A DNA stretch of 24,369 nt from Eubacteriales bacterium (GTDB lineage Bacteria > Bacillota > Clostridia > Peptostreptococcales > Anaerovoracaceae). How positions within the stretch are numbered: the first letter of the stretch is position 1; the number at the start of each line of letters is the position of its first letter. The stretch spans positions 1 through 24,369 of the forward strand of contig JAQUXD010000013.1 of the NCBI GenBank assembly GCA_028692535.1, given 5' to 3'. Of the stretch, positions 23,237-24,369 are shown one piece after another. The position numbers and the translations under genes were made by a program. A model generated the notes under the pieces. That model was not told the DNA's origin. It searched no databases and saw nothing but the letters and a program-made list of their open reading frames with translations.

Positions 23237-24369
23237 ATGATAACGAAAGATGAACTTGACCTGTATTCCCCTGAAACAGTCCAGTTGTATTCCGGCATGG
23301 AATTCCCTTCGGATCTGCATCCGGAAGCCGCGCCCCTGTTCCTGACCACGGCATTTATCCTGCCCGGTGACCTGGAAGACGTAGAGCAGAACTACAAGGA
23401 GAAGAGATTTACTTACATCCGCACCAGGAATCCCAACAGACGCATGCTGGAAGAGGCTTTGTCTGCCCTGGAACACAGTGAAAAAAGCCTGATCTTCTCG
23501 TCAGGCATGGCCGCTATCCATACGCCCATGATGGCCTGTCTGAAAACCGGAGATCACCTTTTGGCCGGGAAAACGCTCTACGGTGAAAGCATCGAATTAT
23601 TTAACCACTATCACACTCAATTCGGCATTGAAGTAGATTATGTCGATTTTACGGATCACGATGCCGTAAGAAAAGCGATGCGTCCAAACACCAAAGTATT
23701 GTACACCGAAACGGTGAGCAACCCGAAAATCACCCTCGTGGATGTGGAAGCGCTTGCCGGGATCGCACACGAAAACGACGCGTTGCTTATCGTAGACAAT
23801 ACGTTTGCGACGCCCTATTTGATCCACTGCCTGGACAAAGGCGCCGATCTGGTGATTGAGAGCCTTACGAAATTTATGAACGGCCATTCGGATGCGCTGC
23901 TGGGTTCTGTCAGCGGAAAAGCGGCTCTGGTAGACCGCATCGAATTGCTGCAACACCTGTATGGCGGCACCGGCGGCACATTCAATTCCTGGCTGGTACT
24001 GCGCAGCCTGCGGACGCTGGATCTGCGTATGGACCGGCACACTTCCAATGCGGACAAGCTGGCCAACGCTCTGGCTAAGCATCCCCGTGTAACAAAGGTG
24101 AACTACCCTACGGTCCCCGGATATCCTCAGACTGAAACTGCCAAGAAGCTTTTCGACGGAAAAGGCTTCGGCGGCATGCTGAGCTTCGAGCTGGGAGCGG
24201 ATTGCAAGCCCGAGATCAGCCGCATGCTCAAACATCTGAAACTGGCTCAGTACGCACCGACACTGGGCGGTTTCCGGACCACCTTGTCCCACCCGGCCAC
24301 GTCGTCCCATTCGGAGCTGACCCGGGAAGAGCGCATGGCTCTGGGGATCCACGACGGCATGATGCGCGT
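23237..24369 (+). CDS. Cys/Met-metabolism PLP-dependent enzyme (partial, C-terminus beyond the window)
   Basis: The first 377 residues of a fold-type I PLP enzyme of the cystathionine/methionine gamma-lyase family, whose members are about 390-430 residues; only the last few tens are missing. PLP contacts are complete: Y60 and R62 (reaching the neighbouring subunit), SSGMAA (88-93), Y115 stacking position, D187 in VDNTF and the Schiff-base lysine K212 in SLTKFMNGHSD. Members eliminate or replace the gamma or beta substituent of methionine, homocysteine, cystathionine or O-acetylhomoserine. The stretch that is YGCT in methionine gamma-lyase and YGG in cystathionine enzymes is YGES here, so the exact reaction is open. 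The ATG is preceded by AAGGAGGACACA. It lies in an apparent two-gene unit with the ProC-like gene, opposite a MetP/MetS-like transporter. Confidence 0.88.
   Translation, partial: MITKDELDLYSPETVQLYSGMEFPSDLHPEAAPLFLTTAFILPGDLEDVEQNYKEKRFTYIRTRNPNRRMLEEALSALEHSEKSLIFSSGMAAIHTPMMACLKTGDHLLAGKTLYGESIELFNHYHTQFGIEVDYVDFTDHDAVRKAMRPNTKVLYTETVSNPKITLVDVEALAGIAHENDALLIVDNTFATPYLIHCLDKGADLVIESLTKFMNGHSDALLGSVSGKAALVDRIELLQHLYGGTGGTFNSWLVLRSLRTLDLRMDRHTSNADKLANALAKHPRVTKVNYPTVPGYPQTETAKKLFDGKGFGGMLSFELGADCKPEISRMLKHLKLAQYAPTLGGFRTTLSHPATSSHSELTREERMALGIHDGMMR

Overview
The window is ordinary chromosomal DNA of a Bacillota bacterium, most likely a clostridial anaerobe. The signs are strong AGGAGG-type ribosome binding sites, sigma-A promoters with 17-bp spacers, the Firmicute block topA-hslV-hslU, a 15-gene tRNA array with every CCA end encoded, and paired YtcJ-type amidohydrolases. 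I see no insertion sequence, prophage or CRISPR array. Genus-level assignment is not possible from this reading.

Left part (1-8000): a small membrane protein of unknown function and a GNAT acetyltransferase lie on the minus strand. They are followed by two YtcJ-like metal-dependent amidohydrolases on the plus strand, which bracket a minus-strand MsbA-type ABC exporter. A minus-strand saccharopine-dehydrogenase-like oxidoreductase completes this part. Rho-independent hairpins separate these units, and the enzymes suggest small-molecule or amide/peptide-derivative metabolism whose substrates cannot be read from sequence.

Middle part (8035-9551): a minus-strand array of 15 tRNA genes for 13 amino acids. 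It is driven by a TTGACA-N17-TATCAT promoter and closed by a terminator hairpin.

Housekeeping part (9636-20611): a long minus-strand block, listed here from its 5-prime end: yraN, comM, dprA, [promoter] topA, hslV, hslU, hflX, yigZ, [perfect consensus promoter] a GlsB/YmgE-like membrane protein, and an AzgA-type purine permease. These genes cover natural-transformation DNA handling, supercoiling, ATP-dependent proteolysis, ribosome rescue and splitting, and nucleobase uptake.

Right part (20623-24369): a minus-strand NSS sodium symporter with a 36-residue MetS-like companion peptide. It is divergent from a plus-strand pair: a divergent ProC-like reductase and a Cys/Met-metabolism PLP enzyme cut off by the window end. 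This looks like an uptake-plus-breakdown module for a sulfur amino acid. I found no clear-cut novel defence or mobile system. The most interesting points are the two-part NSS transporter next to an atypical PLP lyase, the HslV N-terminus, the non-identical active sites of the two amidohydrolases, and several unusually clean regulatory sites.
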